Source: Pseudomonas fluorescens (GTDB taxonomy: Bacteria; Pseudomonadota; Gammaproteobacteria; Pseudomonadales; Pseudomonadaceae). Taken from it: DNA of 54,717 nt. Of this stretch, positions 33,498 to 41,873 are shown one piece after another; position 1 is the first letter of the stretch, and every line of letters begins with the position of its first letter. The translations under genes and the position numbers were made by a program. The notes under the pieces are model-generated. The model saw only the letters and a program-made list of their open reading frames with translations, was not told where the DNA came from and did no database searches. The stretch is from positions 1-54,717 of the forward strand of contig NZ_CABVII010000036.1 in assembly GCF_902497995.1 (NCBI RefSeq), written 5' to 3'.

Positions 33498-34589
33498 TCA
33501 GCCACCGAGATTTCTGGATCCCACCAACACCTCCAACGCCGCCTTACGCTTTTCAACCGGCAGAGTCCCCAGCTTCTCGGCTGCCGCATAAAATTTCACC
33601 CAATCCCCGCCCACCTGCCGGAACAACACCGCAAACGCCGGCACCCGTTCGTCATACAACCCAAACGGTAACAGCCGGGCATTGTTCATCGGCGCATTGA
33701 TCCAGGCATCGTAGCGATTGTCCCCAGCCCATTGGCTGTCACGCAGCAGTCGATAATCACCTCGCAGGCGCTCGAACGTTGCCGCCTTGCGTTGACGCAT
33801 CTGGTCGGTGGGTAGGGGCAGGCTGTACAGCCATTCGAGCTGCCTGCGGGTATCCAGAATCAATTGAAGGAATTGCTCGCGTCGCTGCACCTGTACGCCA
33901 TCGTCCGGCGCCAGGCCTCGGAATGCGCGCCATTGGCGCGTGCCTTCCTGTTCGACGAAAGAGGCGAAAGACTCGTTGAACTCGGTGTCGTCCTTCACAT
34001 ACAAGCGCTGATGCGCCAGTTCGTGAAAGATCAATGTCGCCAGCCGCTCGTCGCCCCAACCCATCATCGAACTGATAATCGGATCGTTGAACCAGCCGAG
34101 CGTCGAATAGGCCTCGACACCGCCGATCGACACGTCCATACCTTGCAGGCGTTGCAACGCCGCTTCACCGCGGGCTGCGCTCTGGCTGTAATAGCCGCGG
34201 TAGGCGACGCAACCGGCAATGGGGAAACAATGGTTCTGCGGCGTCAGGGAGAACTCCGGCGTGGCAAACACATTCCAGACCACGAATGGCCGGCCAATGT
34301 CGGCATAAAGACGGTAGCTCTGATTGTCTGGCAGATGTAGCTGTTGGCTGGCGAAAGCCCGGGCCTTTTGTGATTGAGCCAGGTGCGCACGCAATTGCTG
34401 ATCGCGGCCGGGATCGGCAATCACGCTGGCAACCGGCTCCCGTGCCCGCAGCAATTGCAGCTGACCACTGGCCAATTGGCCGTAATAGCTGACGCTGGCG
34501 CAACCGTTGAGCAACAAAAACAACACGCCCGGAAACAAAATGCGTAAAACGCGATCAAGTAACCCAAGGCATGGAAACGGCCTGATCAA
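33498..34589 (-). CDS. Putative aminopeptidase lipoprotein (DUF2265/Aminopep family)
   Basis: 363 residues. Signal peptide with lipobox LLNGC (C30). A zinc site HELAH at 189-193 is followed by an acidic NESFASF (E206), the gluzincin arrangement of the Aminopep family. Conserved GGVEAYSTLGWFNDP lies before it. Probably an envelope-anchored zinc peptidase; the substrate is unknown. The start is a TTG with AGGGA upstream. No ATG in frame would leave a complete signal peptide, so the start is less certain. Divergent from two small lipoprotein genes. Confidence 0.87.
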   Translation of the reverse strand: MIRPFPCLGLLDRVLRILFPGVLFLLLNGCASVSYYGQLASGQLQLLRAREPVASVIADPGRDQQLRAHLAQSQKARAFASQQLHLPDNQSYRLYADIGRPFVVWNVFATPEFSLTPQNHCFPIAGCVAYRGYYSQSAARGEAALQRLQGMDVSIGGVEAYSTLGWFNDPIISSMMGWGDERLATLIFHELAHQRLYVKDDTEFNESFASFVEQEGTRQWRAFRGLAPDDGVQVQRREQFLQLILDTRRQLEWLYSLPLPTDQMRQRKAATFERLRGDYRLLRDSQWAGDNRYDAWINAPMNNARLLPFGLYDERVPAFAVLFRQVGGDWVKFYAAAEKLGTLPVEKRKAALEVLVGSRNLGG

Positions 34590-34648
34590 AATGAATCATC
34601 CCTGGAAAGTCTGCCTACAAGACTATCCCGCCCGACTGGAGCTCCGCT

Positions 34649-35071
34649 ATGCGCACGTTGATGCTGACAGCAAGCCTGTTGTTGCTGACGGGTTGTGCCG
34701 GATTTGGATTACCTCGCCATGATCCGGCCCAAGCGTGGATCGACCTGGATTCACAACAAGAAGACACTGCATTGCATGCGCTGGAAGTTGATGACAAGAC
34801 CTCTACCGACAAGCGCTATTTCGAGGTTCAGCCCGGTAGCCATGAGTTGACGGTTCGTTACCAGTTCGCGGTGCAGCCAACCAACATCGGTCCCGACGCC
34901 GAACCGCTGTGGCGTGACTGTCAGTTGAACGTGAAATTCAAGGACTTCAACGCTGGCGAGCGGTATCAGCTGCAAGCGGGGAATATCGGTTTCCGGCCGT
35001 GGGCAAAGCTCTATGATCAGCAGCGAAAAGTGATTGGCCTGGGTACACCGGCTGGCTGCCAACGCACCTGA
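34649..35071 (+). CDS. Small lipoprotein, first of a tandem pair
   Basis: 140 residues with lipobox LLTGC (C16). The mature part includes RYFEVQPGSHELTVRYQF, a pattern shared with the next gene (RFFQVTPGSHELIVRF), so the two are tandem duplicates. PGSHEL motifs of this kind occur in PEGA-like beta-sandwich domains that contact the cell wall (inference). A short gap of 41 bp separates the two; probably co-transcribed. Divergent from the aminopeptidase lipoprotein. Confidence 0.85.
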   Translation: MRTLMLTASLLLLTGCAGFGLPRHDPAQAWIDLDSQQEDTALHALEVDDKTSTDKRYFEVQPGSHELTVRYQFAVQPTNIGPDAEPLWRDCQLNVKFKDFNAGERYQLQAGNIGFRPWAKLYDQQRKVIGLGTPAGCQRT

Positions 35072-35112
35072 TCGGCGTTATCCTGAAGGACCCCATCCCT
35101 TGGGAATACATC

Positions 35113-35538
35113 ATGCGCAGGTCAATGCTATTACTGGCCGTGAGCGTCTTTTCCGGCTGCCAGAGCCCGTTACCGGCGGTTAATCCGCAGATGGCCTGGG
35201 TCGAGTTTTCCACGCCGTTCCCCAACGATAAGTTGCTGATGGCTGAACGACTGGACAAGCAGCGATTGCGCGACGGGCGTTTCTTCCAAGTCACCCCCGG
35301 TAGCCATGAGCTGATCGTGCGATTCGACTTTGAAGTGCCTGGAGGGGGCGGGGGCTTGAGTATGATGAGCGGTCCCACGGAACGCTTGTGTTACCTGACC
35401 ATCAATTACGATCATTTCGAAGCCGGCCAGCGGTATGTGCTGGAAGGGCGTTCGATCGCCTTCACTCCCGGTGCCCGCCTGTACAACGCCAAGCGTGAAA
35501 TCGTCGCTGAAGACCGAGAGTCCTATTGCCTCATGTGA
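35113..35538 (+). CDS. Small lipoprotein, second of a tandem pair
   Basis: 141 residues, lipobox VFSGC (C16), paralogue of the preceding protein. A glycine stretch (PGGGGGLSMM) and conserved cysteines near CYLTINYDHFEAGQRY and at the C terminus (ESYCLM) mark differences. In both, AGQRY/AGERYQL precedes a final strand and the phrase ARLYNAK/AKLYDQQ. Function unknown. The stop is 6 bp from the convergent DUF1161 stop. Confidence 0.85.
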   Translation: MRRSMLLLAVSVFSGCQSPLPAVNPQMAWVEFSTPFPNDKLLMAERLDKQRLRDGRFFQVTPGSHELIVRFDFEVPGGGGGLSMMSGPTERLCYLTINYDHFEAGQRYVLEGRSIAFTPGARLYNAKREIVAEDRESYCLM

Positions 35539-35544
35539 GCTGAA

Positions 35545-35778
35545 TCAGCGGTCGTTCTTCTGGTAGATGATTTTCTTTGTACCGCCTTCACACGTACCAA
35601 CGACCATGTTCTGATCGTGCACTTCATCATTGGTGACAATTTCCAGGGTGTAGGACGAGACGTTATTGGCCTGGATCTTGGCTTCGATCTCGGCCTTGAG
35701 TTCTTCACACGATTTCGGTGCTGCGAGGGCCGATGTGGCCAGCGTGCAACAGATAATCGCCATGGCAAAACGTTTCAT
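35545..35778 (-). CDS. DUF1161 family exported protein (copy 1)
   Basis: 77 residues with a signal peptide ending SALA. The mature 57 residues begin APKSCEELKAEIEAKIQANN and end VVGTCEGGTKKIIYQ, with two cysteines that can form a disulfide. This is the DUF1161 pattern; periplasmic, function unknown. The ATG at 35778 has a GGAGC site; the longer frame is not used. A paralogue lies at 37750-37971. Confidence 0.88.
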   Translation of the reverse strand: MKRFAMAIICCTLATSALAAPKSCEELKAEIEAKIQANNVSSYTLEIVTNDEVHDQNMVVGTCEGGTKKIIYQKNDR

Positions 35779-35875
35779 GGTTGGAGCTCCTTTGAGGCCG
35801 CGCGCACATGGATGCGTTTTTGCTGCTGTCATTTATTCGACCACAGTTTTATCAGTCAAGTTTGTTGTAGCCCAA

Positions 35876-35950
35876 AAAAGATCGCAGCCTTCAGCAGCTC
35901 CTGCAGGGTCACTCGATCCATGCAGGCGCTGCCGAAGGCTGCGATCTTTT
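35876..35950 (-). repeat. Intergenic inverted repeat (AGATCGCAGCCTTC type), probable osmC terminator
   Basis: AAAAGATCGCAGCCTTC at 35876-35892 pairs perfectly with 35934-35950 around a 41-nt centre. This is a third Pseudomonas dispersed repeat class. On the minus strand the stem ends in a run of T immediately after the osmC gene, so it can serve as terminator there. Confidence 0.8.
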
Positions 35951-35966
35951 ATCGTGCAACCGAGAT

Positions 35967-36398
35967 CTAGCTGACCAGCGTCGCATCCAGGCTGATCTTC
36001 GCATTCAGCACCTTGGACACCGGGCAGCCTTCTTTGGCCTTGTTGCTCAACTCTTCGAACTGCGCCTGACTCGCCCCGGGGATTTTAGCCTTGAGGATCA
36101 GTTTCACCGCCGTGATCGCAAAGCCACCCTCCACTTGGTCCAGAGTGACCTCGGCATTGGTATCGATGCTGTCTGCCTTGAGACCGGCATCGCCGAGAAT
36201 CATTGAAAACGCCATGGAAAAACAGCCCGCATGTGCCGCACCGATCAGCTCTTCCGGATTGGTGCCTTTGCCGCCTTCGAAACGTGCCTTGAAGCCGTAG
36301 GGTGCATCTCTGAGCACACCGGTTTCCGTGGAAATCGAGCCGATGCCGGTTTTCAGATCACCTTCCCAATGAGCCGATGCTTTCTTCGTGATAGCCAT
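35967..36398 (-). CDS. osmC: OsmC family organic hydroperoxide reductase
   Basis: 143 residues with the two redox cysteines of the family: one in AAHAGCFSMAFS (about 59) and one in KEGCPVSKVL (about 124). It starts MAITKKASAHWEGDLKTGIGS, close to E. coli OsmC rather than Ohr. Reduces organic peroxides in the cytoplasm. The ATG has a GAGGCAG site. It is divergent from the LLM oxidoreductase gene. Confidence 0.93.
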   Translation of the reverse strand: MAITKKASAHWEGDLKTGIGSISTETGVLRDAPYGFKARFEGGKGTNPEELIGAAHAGCFSMAFSMILGDAGLKADSIDTNAEVTLDQVEGGFAITAVKLILKAKIPGASQAQFEELSNKAKEGCPVSKVLNAKISLDATLVS

Positions 36399-36640
36399 GT
36401 CTGCCTCCTCAAGATCCGGCGCGAATTGCCGCGCCTTCGTGGTTTTCGGTTGCTAGGGTTCTGAGGATAGACGGTGATGCAAAGTTCATCGCGATTCTAA
36501 TTGATGCCTCATTTTGCAGGAATTTCGCCTGTGCTATTGAAACTCGGGTATATGCCCTCATTTCATGAAACACGCTTATGGATTCGGCAGGTTTTCGTTT
36601 GCAAGAAAAAACCTGCGCCCTCAATTGGAGAAGCAGGCTT

Positions 36641-37642
36641 ATGAAACCACTGTCCGATATCAAGTTCTCGACCCTTGATCTGGTGCCCGTGCGAGAGAAC
36701 GGCAGTGCGGCCCAGTCGCTGCGCAATTCCCTGGACCTGGCGCAGCACGTCGAGAAGTTCGGCTACAACCGCTTCTGGGTTGCCGAGCACCACAATATGG
36801 ATGGTATTGCCAGTTCGGCGACCTCGGTACTGCTGGGTTACCTGGCGGGTGGCACTTCGACCATTCGTGTCGGTTCGGGCGGCGTGATGCTGCCCAACCA
36901 CGCGCCGCTGGTCATCGCCGAACAGTTCGGCACGCTTGAAAGCCTGTACCCGGGCCGGATCGATCTGGGCCTGGGCCGTGCGCCCGGTTCCGATCAAATG
37001 ACCGCCCGCGCGTTGCGCCGGGAACGCTCCGGCAGCGCTGACGAATTCCCGGAAGACGTGACCGAACTGATGCGCTACCTCGGCCCACGCACCCCCGACC
37101 AGCGAATTATCGCCATGCCGGGCACCGGCACCAACGTCCCGGTCTGGTTGCTGGGTTCAAGCCTGTTCAGTGCCCAACTGGCCGGTGAGCGCGGTTTGCC
37201 CTACGCCTTCGCTTCTCATTTCGCACCGCGTTTCATGCATGAGGCGATTCGCGTCTACCGCAACCACTTCAAGCCTTCCGCGGTATTGGATAAGCCCTAC
37301 GTGATGCTCGGCGTACCGCTGGTAGCCGCCGACACGGATGAACAGGCCGACTATTTGGCGACCTCGGTCTACCAGCGGATTCTCGCGTTGATGCGTGGCC
37401 AGAGCCTGGTGCAACGCCCCCCGGTGAAAACCATGGACGGCCTGTGGCTGCCTCATGAGAAGGAAGCAGTTGGAGATTTCCTTGGCCTGGCCATGGTCGG
37501 CAGCCCGCAGAAAATTCGCGCCAAACTCGAAGTGCTGATCGAGCAGACCCAGGCGGACGAGCTGATTTTCACCTGCGACCTCTACGAACATGCGGATCGG
37601 GTGCATTCCTATGAGCTGCTGGCGCAGGTGATGAAGGGCTGA
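36641..37642 (+). CDS. LLM class flavin-dependent oxidoreductase (YhbW-like)
   Basis: 333 residues, luciferase-like TIM barrel. Family patterns: LDLVPVRENGSAAQSLRNS, FWVAEHHNMDGIASSAT, VGSGGVMLPNHAPLVIAEQFGTL and GLGRAPGSD. It uses reduced FMN; the substrate is unknown. The ATG at 36641 has GGAGAAG; 21 upstream open codons are not used. A clear terminator lies 65 bp downstream. Confidence 0.92.
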   Translation: MKPLSDIKFSTLDLVPVRENGSAAQSLRNSLDLAQHVEKFGYNRFWVAEHHNMDGIASSATSVLLGYLAGGTSTIRVGSGGVMLPNHAPLVIAEQFGTLESLYPGRIDLGLGRAPGSDQMTARALRRERSGSADEFPEDVTELMRYLGPRTPDQRIIAMPGTGTNVPVWLLGSSLFSAQLAGERGLPYAFASHFAPRFMHEAIRVYRNHFKPSAVLDKPYVMLGVPLVAADTDEQADYLATSVYQRILALMRGQSLVQRPPVKTMDGLWLPHEKEAVGDFLGLAMVGSPQKIRAKLEVLIEQTQADELIFTCDLYEHADRVHSYELLAQVMKG

Positions 37643-37706
37643 CGCTCACGCTGCGTGTCCAGTCCTGAAACAGCTGTACATCTTATTCAGGACAAGACAG
37701 CGACTA

Positions 37707-37738
37707 CAAAAAGCCGACGTCATGCGTCGGTTTTTTTT
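37707..37738 (+). terminator. Rho-independent terminator after the LLM gene
   Basis: CCGACG-TCATG-CGTCGG stem flanked by AAAAAG and followed by eight T. It ends the plus-strand transcript; the AAAAA on the left arm allows weaker use by the convergent DUF1161 gene. Confidence 0.92.
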
Positions 37739-37749
37739 AAGGCATCAGC

Positions 37750-37971
37750 CTACCTCTTGTAGACAATTTCCTTGGTGCCTTTTTCACAAGTGCCGACGAC
37801 TTTTCCGTCAGCAGCAGTGCCTTTATCGACAATTTCCAGCGAATAACCGGCAACACCCTTGGCATCGAGCCGCGCTGCGATCTCGGCTTTCAGCTCTTCA
37901 CACGACTTGCCCTGAGCAAAGGCTGTACTCGCAAGGCTCAACAAACCTACCGCCAAAATAAACTTCTTCAT
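37750..37971 (-). CDS. DUF1161 family exported protein (copy 2)
   Basis: 73 residues with a signal peptide ending TAFA. The mature part starts QGKSCEELKAEIAARLDAKG and ends VVGTCEKGTKEIVYKR, matching copy 1 at 35545-35778 in both cysteines and overall pattern. The two copies flank the osmC-LLM pair. Periplasmic, function unknown. Confidence 0.88.
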   Translation of the reverse strand: MKKFILAVGLLSLASTAFAQGKSCEELKAEIAARLDAKGVAGYSLEIVDKGTAADGKVVGTCEKGTKEIVYKR

Positions 37972-38093
37972 CTATCGCAATCTCTGGTCGGATCAATAGG
38001 GGGCATCCGGCTATCAGCCGGATGTGCTTGTGTAGCGCATTGCCATTCCCTATGGCACTCGGCCAGCAGCCAGCTCAGAAGACTAGCCCAAAC

Positions 38094-38309
38094 TCAGCTG
38101 CTCGCAATCCGGAACCCGACCTTGAGCGTCACCTGGAAATGGGCGGCCTTGCCATCTTTAATATGCCCACGGGTTTCGGTCACCTCGAACCATTCCATGT
38201 ACTTGAGGCTTTTATTGGCTTCGGCCAAGGCGTTGTTGATGGCGTCTTCAATACTGCTGGCGGATGAGCCGACCAGCTCGACTTTCTTGTAGGTGTGATG
38301 ATCTGTCAT
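38094..38309 (-). CDS. Dodecin
   Basis: 71 residues matching the dodecin flavin-storage protein: YKKVELVGSSASSIEDAINNAL, a central W (MEWFEVTETRGHI) that stacks on flavin, and a C-terminal strand FQVTLKVGFRI. Assembles as a hollow 12-mer that binds FMN/riboflavin. The ATG has a GAGGAG site. It stands alone, close to a flavin oxidoreductase gene. Confidence 0.94.
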   Translation of the reverse strand: MTDHHTYKKVELVGSSASSIEDAINNALAEANKSLKYMEWFEVTETRGHIKDGKAAHFQVTLKVGFRIASS

Positions 38310-38463
38310 GGCGTTCTCCTCAGGGTTTGAATACAGCCTAGCAGTGATTTTTCGTATTACTTCTGTCGGCCAATCCGACGTTGACGTTCAGATTTACTGC
38401 ACTTTCTCGAACCCCTGAAGTCCCAACCAACACACGCAACTCAACCAATGCAGGAGAGCCACC

Positions 38464-38790
38464 ATGGCCACCACTTCTTTACGCAAAGCCTCATTGCAAA
38501 GCATGGAAGCCGAGATCGAGAGCTTGCTCAAATCTCTGGAAAGCCTTAAGGACGACGCCTCGGACGAGTCGCGTAAAACCCTCAAAGTGTTGAAAGCAAA
38601 CGCCGAAAACGCGCTGAGGCATTCGCGCCATCTGCTCGGCGATGCGTACGAAGAAGTCAAAGTCAAAACCCGCGAAACCGGGATTGCCACACGGGACTAC
38701 GCCCAGCAACACCCTTGGACTACAGCGGGTGTCGCTGTGGGTGCGCTGGGTTTGCTCGCAGCTTATCTGCTGTTCAAGCGCGGCGAATAA
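38464..38790 (+). CDS. DUF883 family protein (ElaB/YqjD/YgaM-like)
   Basis: 108 residues: a long soluble helix rich in heptads (EAEIESLLKSLESLKDDASDE), a short linker and one C-terminal membrane helix (HPWTTAGVAVGALGLLAAYLLF) ending KRGE. This is the layout of tail-anchored inner-membrane proteins that bind ribosomes in stationary phase in E. coli (YqjD). Its last 28 bp overlap the convergent trpI 3' end. Confidence 0.9.
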   Translation: MATTSLRKASLQSMEAEIESLLKSLESLKDDASDESRKTLKVLKANAENALRHSRHLLGDAYEEVKVKTRETGIATRDYAQQHPWTTAGVAVGALGLLAAYLLFKRGE

Positions 38791-39680
38791 TCTGTTTGGC
38801 GCAGTTCGTTCTTGAGCCACTGCGCCAACTGCCGGGCGCGCCCGTCCGCGGCGCGCTTGGGTAGCCACAACGCCAGTTGCGCCGGGGTTTCACTGAAGCC
38901 CCAGGGCGCGACCAGGCGGCCGGCCTTCAAGTCCTCGGCCACCAGCGGTTCAGGGGCAATCGCCACGCCCAGCCCCGCCACTGCCGCTTCCAGCAAGTAA
39001 TACAAATGCTCGAACCCCTGGCCTAATTTCAACGCTTTGGCGTCAATGCCACTTTGTTGTGCCCAACTGGGCCATGCTTGTGGGCGAGAGGTGGTGTGCA
39101 GCAATGGCTCGTCCAGCAGCGCCGTGGCCGGTGCTTCCTGCAATCTTTCATAGCCGGCAAATCGCGGGCTCATGACCGGGCCAATCCGCTCGCTTGCCAA
39201 TTCGTAGACCTGCATGTCAGCTGGCCAAGGTGGCTCGGCAAACACCAGCAGGGCATCGAGCCCCGGCCGACGAGGATCCAGATCGCCTTCTCCGGCCGAT
39301 AGATGCAAGCGCAGGTCCGGCAGGTCTGAATTCAGCCTTCCCAAGCGCGGAATGAACCAGCGTGCCAGCAAGCTGCCTGAGCAGCCGAGTACAAACGGCG
39401 CGTCGGCGGTACTTTGAGTCAGCTCTGCGCAAACCGTACGCAAACGCTCGAACGCTTCAGCGCTGGCATCTCGCAAACGAATCCCGGCATCTGTGAGTTT
39501 AAGGCCGCGACCATCCTTGATGAACAGGCTCACGCCGAGGTGTTCTTCGAGCACCTTCAGTTGCCGACTGACCGCACCATGGGTGACGTGCAGCTGTTCG
39601 GCGGCCTGACTGACGCTGTTCAGGCGGGCAGTAGCTTCAAAGGCCCGCAATGCGTTCAACGGGGGAAGGTCATGGCTCAT
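38763..39680 (-). CDS. trpI: LysR-type activator of trpBA
   Basis: 305 residues. N-terminal winged helix (NALRAFEATARLNSVSQAAEQLHVTHGAVSRQLKVLE), then the ligand domain that senses indoleglycerol phosphate in P. aeruginosa TrpI. Identification rests on sequence and on divergent placement 112 bp from trpB, the standard Pseudomonas arrangement. It activates trpBA and represses itself through sites in the shared gap. The 3' end overlaps the DUF883 gene by 28 bp. Confidence 0.94.
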   Translation of the reverse strand: MSHDLPPLNALRAFEATARLNSVSQAAEQLHVTHGAVSRQLKVLEEHLGVSLFIKDGRGLKLTDAGIRLRDASAEAFERLRTVCAELTQSTADAPFVLGCSGSLLARWFIPRLGRLNSDLPDLRLHLSAGEGDLDPRRPGLDALLVFAEPPWPADMQVYELASERIGPVMSPRFAGYERLQEAPATALLDEPLLHTTSRPQAWPSWAQQSGIDAKALKLGQGFEHLYYLLEAAVAGLGVAIAPEPLVAEDLKAGRLVAPWGFSETPAQLALWLPKRAADGRARQLAQWLKNELRQTDYSPRLNSR

Positions 39681-39686
39681 AGGATC

Positions 39687-39703
39687 TGTGAGTTTTCCTG
39701 ACA
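39687..39703. promoter_or_regulatory. Candidate TrpI binding site between trpI and trpB
   Basis: TGTGAG-TTTTC-CTGACA is a LysR-type T-N11-A element with imperfect dyad symmetry, 6 bp from the trpI start and about 90 bp upstream of trpB. Position fits an activator site. A separate 7-bp inverted repeat, GCGTGAG (39737-39743) with CTCACGC (39768-39774), lies nearer trpB and may belong to the promoter or leader. Confidence 0.6.
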
Positions 39704-39792
39704 GGTTGTGGCAATCTTATCGGTTTTCAGCTCAAGGCGTGAGGGGTAAAGTTAAGCCCATTGTCATCTCACGCATTCAACTGGAGCGACCC

Positions 39793-41013
39793 ATGACCCA
39801 GACTAATCTGCGCAACGGCCCCGACGCCAACGGCCTGTTTGGCGCGTTCGGCGGCCGCTACGTCGCCGAAACCCTGATGCCGTTGATCCTCGATCTGGCC
39901 CGGGAATACGAAGCGGCCAAGGAAGATCCGGCATTCAAGGAGGAATTGGCCTACTTCCAGCGCGATTACGTCGGACGTCCCAGTCCGCTCTACTTCGCTG
40001 AGCGTCTTACAGAATTCTGCGGCGGCGCGAAGATTTACCTGAAGCGCGAAGAGCTGAACCACACCGGCGCGCACAAGATCAACAACTGCATCGGCCAGAT
40101 CCTGCTGGCGCGGCGCATGGGCAAGAAACGCATCATCGCCGAAACCGGCGCTGGCATGCACGGCGTAGCGACGGCCACTGTAGCCGCGCGTTTCGGCCTC
40201 GATTGCGTGATCTATATGGGCACGACGGACATCGAGCGTCAGCAGGCCAACGTGTTCCGCATGAAGCTGTTGGGCGCCGAAGTCATCCCGGTCGTGGCCG
40301 GTACAGGCACCCTGAAGGATGCGATGAACGAAGCATTGCGCGACTGGGTCACCAACGTCGACAGTACTTTCTACCTGATCGGCACCGTCGCCGGTCCGCA
40401 TCCTTACCCGGCCATGGTCCGCGACTTCCAGGCCGTTATCGGCAAGGAAACCCGTGACCAGCTGCAAGCCCAGGAAGGCCGCCTGCCGGACAGCCTGGTG
40501 GCGTGCATCGGCGGCGGCTCCAATGCCATGGGCCTGTTTCACCCGTTCCTGGACGACAAAAGCGTCGAGATCATCGGCGTTGAAGCCGCCGGTTACGGCA
40601 TCGAAACCGGCAAGCACGCGGCCAGCCTGAACGGCGGCGTACCGGGTGTGCTGCACGGCAACCGGACTTTTCTGTTGCAGGACGACGATGGCCAGATCAT
40701 CGACGCCCACTCGATTTCTGCCGGCCTCGACTATCCAGGCATCGGCCCCGAACACGCCTGGTTGCATGACATCGGCCGCGTCCAGTACACCTCGGTAACC
40801 GACGACGAAGCCCTCGACGCGTTCCACAAATGCTGCCGCCTGGAAGGGATTATTCCTGCGCTGGAAAGCGCCCATGCCCTGGCCGAAGTGTTCAAACGCG
40901 CACCGACCCTGCCCAAAGATCACCTGATGGTGGTCAACCTGTCCGGTCGTGGCGACAAAGACATGCAAACCGTGATGCACCACATGGAACAATCAAAGCA
41001 GGAGAAACACTGA
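39793..41013 (+). CDS. trpB: Tryptophan synthase beta subunit
   Basis: Joins indole and serine to make tryptophan. 406 residues. The PLP lysine is K95 (HTGAHKINN) and the phosphate loop is GGGSNAMG. The E-T-G-A-G-M-H-G-V segment after K95 and the C-terminal SGRGDKD are also typical. The ATG at 39793 is chosen over a longer open frame that runs through the promoter. It overlaps trpA by one base (TGATG). Confidence 0.98.
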   Translation: MTQTNLRNGPDANGLFGAFGGRYVAETLMPLILDLAREYEAAKEDPAFKEELAYFQRDYVGRPSPLYFAERLTEFCGGAKIYLKREELNHTGAHKINNCIGQILLARRMGKKRIIAETGAGMHGVATATVAARFGLDCVIYMGTTDIERQQANVFRMKLLGAEVIPVVAGTGTLKDAMNEALRDWVTNVDSTFYLIGTVAGPHPYPAMVRDFQAVIGKETRDQLQAQEGRLPDSLVACIGGGSNAMGLFHPFLDDKSVEIIGVEAAGYGIETGKHAASLNGGVPGVLHGNRTFLLQDDDGQIIDAHSISAGLDYPGIGPEHAWLHDIGRVQYTSVTDDEALDAFHKCCRLEGIIPALESAHALAEVFKRAPTLPKDHLMVVNLSGRGDKDMQTVMHHMEQSKQEKH

Positions 41014-41825
41014 TGAGCCGCCTGCAAACGCGTTTTGCCGAACTCAAGGAACAGAACCGCGCCGCCCTGGTGACCTTTGTTACCGCTGGCGACCCGAGCT
41101 ACGACACTTCCCTGGCGATCCTCAAAGGCTTGCCCGGTGCTGGCGCCGACGTGATCGAGTTGGGCATGCCCTTCACTGATCCGATGGCCGATGGCCCGGC
41201 GATCCAGCTGGCCAACATCCGTGCCTTGGGCGCAAAGCAGAATCTGACGAAAACCCTGAAAATGGTGCGTGAGTTCCGTGCAGGCAATACCGACACTCCG
41301 CTGGTGTTGATGGGATACTTCAATCCGATTCACATGTACGGCGTGCCACGTTTCATCGCCGATGCCAAAGAAGCCGGCGTTGATGGTTTGATCGTGGTCG
41401 ACATGCCGCCGGAGCATAACGGCGAGTTGTGTGATCCGGCTCAGGCTGCGGGTATCGACTTCATTCGTCTGACGACGCCGACCACCGATGATGTTCGTCT
41501 GCCGACCGTTTTGAATGGCAGCTCTGGCTTCGTCTACTACGTATCTGTAGCGGGTGTGACTGGCGCAGGCGCGGCGACCCTGGAACACGTTGAAGAAGCG
41601 GTTGCCCGTTTGCGTCGCCACACCGATCTGCCGATCAGCATCGGTTTCGGCATTCGCACACCGGAGCAAGCGGCCTCCATCGCTCGCCTGGCGGATGGTG
41701 TGGTGGTGGGGTCGGCGTTGATCGATCACATCGCCAATGCCTCGACGCCGGATCAGGCAGTCGATGGAGTGTTGAGCCTTTGCGCGGCACTGGCCGACGG
41801 CGTGCGTAAAGCCCGCGTCAGCTGA
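41013..41825 (+). CDS. trpA: Tryptophan synthase alpha subunit
   Basis: Cleaves indoleglycerol phosphate to indole and glyceraldehyde 3-phosphate. 270 residues, TIM barrel. The catalytic Glu and Asp are E49 (VIELGMPF) and D60 (DPMADGP), and the phosphate site is GFGIRTPEQ. Translationally coupled to trpB, ribosome binding site AGGAGAA. A single REP-like hairpin follows 48 bp downstream. Confidence 0.98.
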   Translation: MSRLQTRFAELKEQNRAALVTFVTAGDPSYDTSLAILKGLPGAGADVIELGMPFTDPMADGPAIQLANIRALGAKQNLTKTLKMVREFRAGNTDTPLVLMGYFNPIHMYGVPRFIADAKEAGVDGLIVVDMPPEHNGELCDPAQAAGIDFIRLTTPTTDDVRLPTVLNGSSGFVYYVSVAGVTGAGAATLEHVEEAVARLRRHTDLPISIGFGIRTPEQAASIARLADGVVVGSALIDHIANASTPDQAVDGVLSLCAALADGVRKARVS

Positions 41826-41873
41826 AGGCAAAGTGGTTTTATATTGATCCATGGTTGAGCGCACGCGATCCAT

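Noticed and set aside
41013..41825. Frameshift between trpB and trpA
   Set aside because: The one-base overlap TGATG is the normal coupling in Pseudomonas; both proteins are full length.
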